This document shows positions 6,647 to 8,367 of a stretch of 8,367 bases of DNA, one piece after another. Positions within the stretch are counted from its first letter, which is position 1; each line of letters opens with the position of its first letter. The DNA is from an uncultured Acetatifactor sp. (GTDB taxonomy: Bacteria; Bacillota; Clostridia; Lachnospirales; Lachnospiraceae), in assembly GCF_910585425.1 (NCBI RefSeq), contig NZ_CAJUCP010000106.1, positions 1 through 8,367 on the forward strand, given 5' to 3'. The notes beneath the pieces are model-generated. The model ran no database searches. It was not told where the DNA came from and saw only the letters and a program-made list of their open reading frames with translations. Position numbers and translations under genes: made by a program.

Positions 6647-7076
6647 TTATCTACAAAGCCTATCGCCTAGTTCTATATCCTTTTCGTTAAATTGTCTCTC
6701 AACAATTTTTATATTTCCTTTATAATCTTTGCGAATCATCCGTTCCAAATTAACATATTCCGGACTCGCTTTTAAATTTGGTGTTGAAGATGTCACTATT
6801 GCTCTTGCATATACATGTCCAAATTTACGGAATACATTTTTATACAATAATAAAGTTTCCTTAATCTGAATCAACGCTTTGGGCACATTAACACCTTTGA
6901 GTATGGTTTTTCTTCGTATTTTCAAGCACATATCTCTTTTTATTCTCTTCACACTTTACTGCTGAGCGTCTGTCCGATGACTCAATACAGTTCATCCTAT
7001 TTTTATTATCACATCTCTCTAAAGAATTACTTTGCAGTTCTCCATTAATACATTCTTCTAATTTTTTACAAATCAT
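6647..7076 (-). pseudogene. Small partner gene of the ATPase, frame-broken
   Basis: The gene starts at ATG 7074-7076 in a 4-nt ATGA overlap with the upstream ATPase, with GGAG 8 nt before it, so translation is probably coupled. The first frame gives 62 residues (MICKKLEECI... CIESSDRRSAVKC... RYVLENTKKNHT) and stops at TAA. The continuation lies one nucleotide over: LKGVNVPKALIQIKETLLLYKN, then HVYARAIVTSSTPNL and ERMIRKDYKGNIKIVE, ending at TAA 6647-6649. In the small ATPase-partner family as I remember it, a segment with a [V/M]DG motif, a CDY motif and the start of an ELKG strand stands between these halves. That is a PD-(D/E)XK-like core, and roughly 30 residues of it would be missing here. 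The frame break is seen directly; the deletion and nuclease assignment are inference. The second frame has a GTG (6950-6952) that could start a fragment, but no good ribosome binding site. Confidence 0.65.
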
Positions 7077-8347
7077 TCATCTATCTCCATGGCAATAAGC
7101 TCATCAAGTTCACTATTTGTAATAGACGATACTTCATCAATATAATTTGTATTGATCATATGACTTTCCTCATCTAACAAAGATTCCAACACCTTTTCAG
7201 AATTGTCCACTTTATAGGCAGCGAAGTTTTCATAAGACACTCTTAAATTTTTGGGAATAATAACCTTATTTAACTTTGTATGCTGATTCTCCACTTTATG
7301 CGAATACAATAATATATTCGTAGAAGTAAGTATATATGGACTATGTGTTGTTATAACAACCTTACTGTTCGTTGAGTTTATCATTAGTGAAATGAGACTC
7401 ATAACATCCTTTTGTGCAATCGGAAATAAGTGTGCTTCTGGTTCTTCAATTATAATAAATGATTTGTTCTTTTCCAAAATTGTTGCAAAAGCAAGCATCA
7501 ATATCCACAATACTTCCTGCTGACCAGACGAACCATACATCAGTTTAACCCAATGATACTCATCAAAATAAATTTTTTCACCATCATTCTCGCTTATATA
7601 GTCTGCTTTCAGAATTTTCTTAATAAATTCATACGCCTGGTCTACTGCTGCATTATTAATCTGACCTTTAATCGTTTTTACATAATCTGTAATCATTTCA
7701 GGAATTTTAGTTCCAAATTTATTTTTTGTTATTTTTATCAGTTTAATAAATTCCTGCATAGTCAAATCCATCTCATCAGTAGAAACATCTTGTAACTGCT
7801 CAGACATGGTCGCTAGCAAACTTCTTCCGGCTGGAATGTAAATAATTTCATCATTGTTTTCAAATACTAAAAACAACCGTTCATTTAAATGGTGTTTCAT
7901 TACCCCCACAGCAGTTATATTATCCAAAAGACCCTTTGTATTGAAATTATTTAAAAACATTTCAGCAGATTCATTTATCAACCCCAAAAGTTCTTCTTTT
8001 AATTTAGCATCAAGAGAAAATCGTACATAGCCATCACGGTTTAAGAAAATATTAATATGTTTTCCGGCAAACATATAGGAAACATTAAATTTTTGCATAT
8101 GTTTAGTTTTCCCAAAGCACCCCATAAACTGCTTTGTCAAATATTTCATATAATTATTGAAATACTCATTTTTATGATTCTGTGTAAACTGTGCTGCATC
8201 CATCAGATAATCTAAGGTATAATCTCTTATCTTTTGAACAAAATATACAACTTTACAAATTGTACTTTTACCAGAAGCCTGAACACCTATAAATATCTGA
8301 AAATTTTTATTTAAACTATAAATGAGCAAATTTAAAAAATTGCACAA
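7073..8347 (-). CDS. RecF/OLD-like ABC-type ATPase, candidate defence-system ATPase
   Basis: This 424-residue ATPase of the AAA_15/AAA_21 (SMC/RecF/OLD-like) group has Walker A GVQASGKST (21-29), a conserved middle motif IIYIPAGRSLLATMSEQLQ (168-186), the ABC signature GSSGQQE (272-278), Walker B FIIIEEPEAHLFP (297-309) and the switch-histidine motif ITTHSPYIL (332-340). No TOPRIM nuclease domain follows, so it is not a complete OLD nuclease; the catalytic part would come from a partner. The small gene at its 3' end overlaps it by 4 nt, as in known ATPase-effector anti-phage modules. The 5' end is uncertain. TTG at 8345-8347 gives an N-terminus of about the expected length but has no clear ribosome binding site, and the frame stays open to the window edge, so the gene may be cut off. 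The DNA is strikingly AT-rich compared with the rest of the window, pointing to acquisition by transfer. Confidence 0.82.
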   Translation of the reverse strand: MCNFLNLLIYSLNKNFQIFIGVQASGKSTICKVVYFVQKIRDYTLDYLMDAAQFTQNHKNEYFNNYMKYLTKQFMGCFGKTKHMQKFNVSYMFAGKHINIFLNRDGYVRFSLDAKLKEELLGLINESAEMFLNNFNTKGLLDNITAVGVMKHHLNERLFLVFENNDEIIYIPAGRSLLATMSEQLQDVSTDEMDLTMQEFIKLIKITKNKFGTKIPEMITDYVKTIKGQINNAAVDQAYEFIKKILKADYISENDGEKIYFDEYHWVKLMYGSSGQQEVLWILMLAFATILEKNKSFIIIEEPEAHLFPIAQKDVMSLISLMINSTNSKVVITTHSPYILTSTNILLYSHKVENQHTKLNKVIIPKNLRVSYENFAAYKVDNSEKVLESLLDEESHMINTNYIDEVSSITNSELDELIAMEIDE

Positions 8348-8367
8348 TAAGCCTATGCCACTAAAGC

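Noticed and set aside
7553..7795. An 80-codon plus-strand frame in the AT-rich segment
   Set aside because: It lies antisense inside the ATPase between its conserved motifs and is a hydrophobic shadow caused by AT-rich codons.

Overview
The window looks like a chromosomal accessory region of a Gram-positive Clostridia bacterium, most likely a gut Lachnospiraceae. The grounds are the strong GGAGG-type ribosome binding sites, the moderate-to-high GC of most genes, and the kinds of protein present: tandem-GNAT acetyltransferases, AraC regulators with a GyrI-like domain, and AAA-like ATPase/PD-(D/E)XK fusion proteins. This assignment rests on recognition of families, not on a database search.

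Layout. Positions 1-90 hold a repeat-rich leader, followed by a plus-strand tandem-GNAT acetyltransferase (91-906). All the other genes except one fragment lie on the minus strand. Positions 945-2164 are a broken AAA-like ATPase/nuclease gene. It has an in-frame TGA and an internal deletion that removed the whole nuclease core but left the last residues of the protein. Positions 2165-2512 hold no credible gene. Positions 2513-2784 are a plus-strand scrap of a second, related ATPase/nuclease family (AAA-ATPase_like type). A good intrinsic terminator (2785-2821) then ends an AraC/GyrI-like regulator gene (2834-3736). Next come an intact relative of the broken gene (3919-5526) and an APH-type small-molecule kinase (5656-6564).

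From about 6640 to the right edge the DNA becomes sharply AT-rich. This part holds a RecF/OLD-like ATPase (7073-8347, possibly continuing past the edge) that overlaps by 4 nt a small partner gene (6647-7076). The partner is broken by a frame change and apparently by a short internal deletion.

The ATPase plus small partner is the best candidate for an undescribed system. It has the architecture of a two-gene anti-phage module (an ABC-type ATPase with an apparent restriction-endonuclease-like partner), now probably inactive. In both broken loci the part that appears lost is the predicted nuclease core, while the ATPase reading frame survives largely or completely. For the larger gene this can be shown inside the window by comparison with its intact relative. 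For the small partner it depends on my memory of the family.
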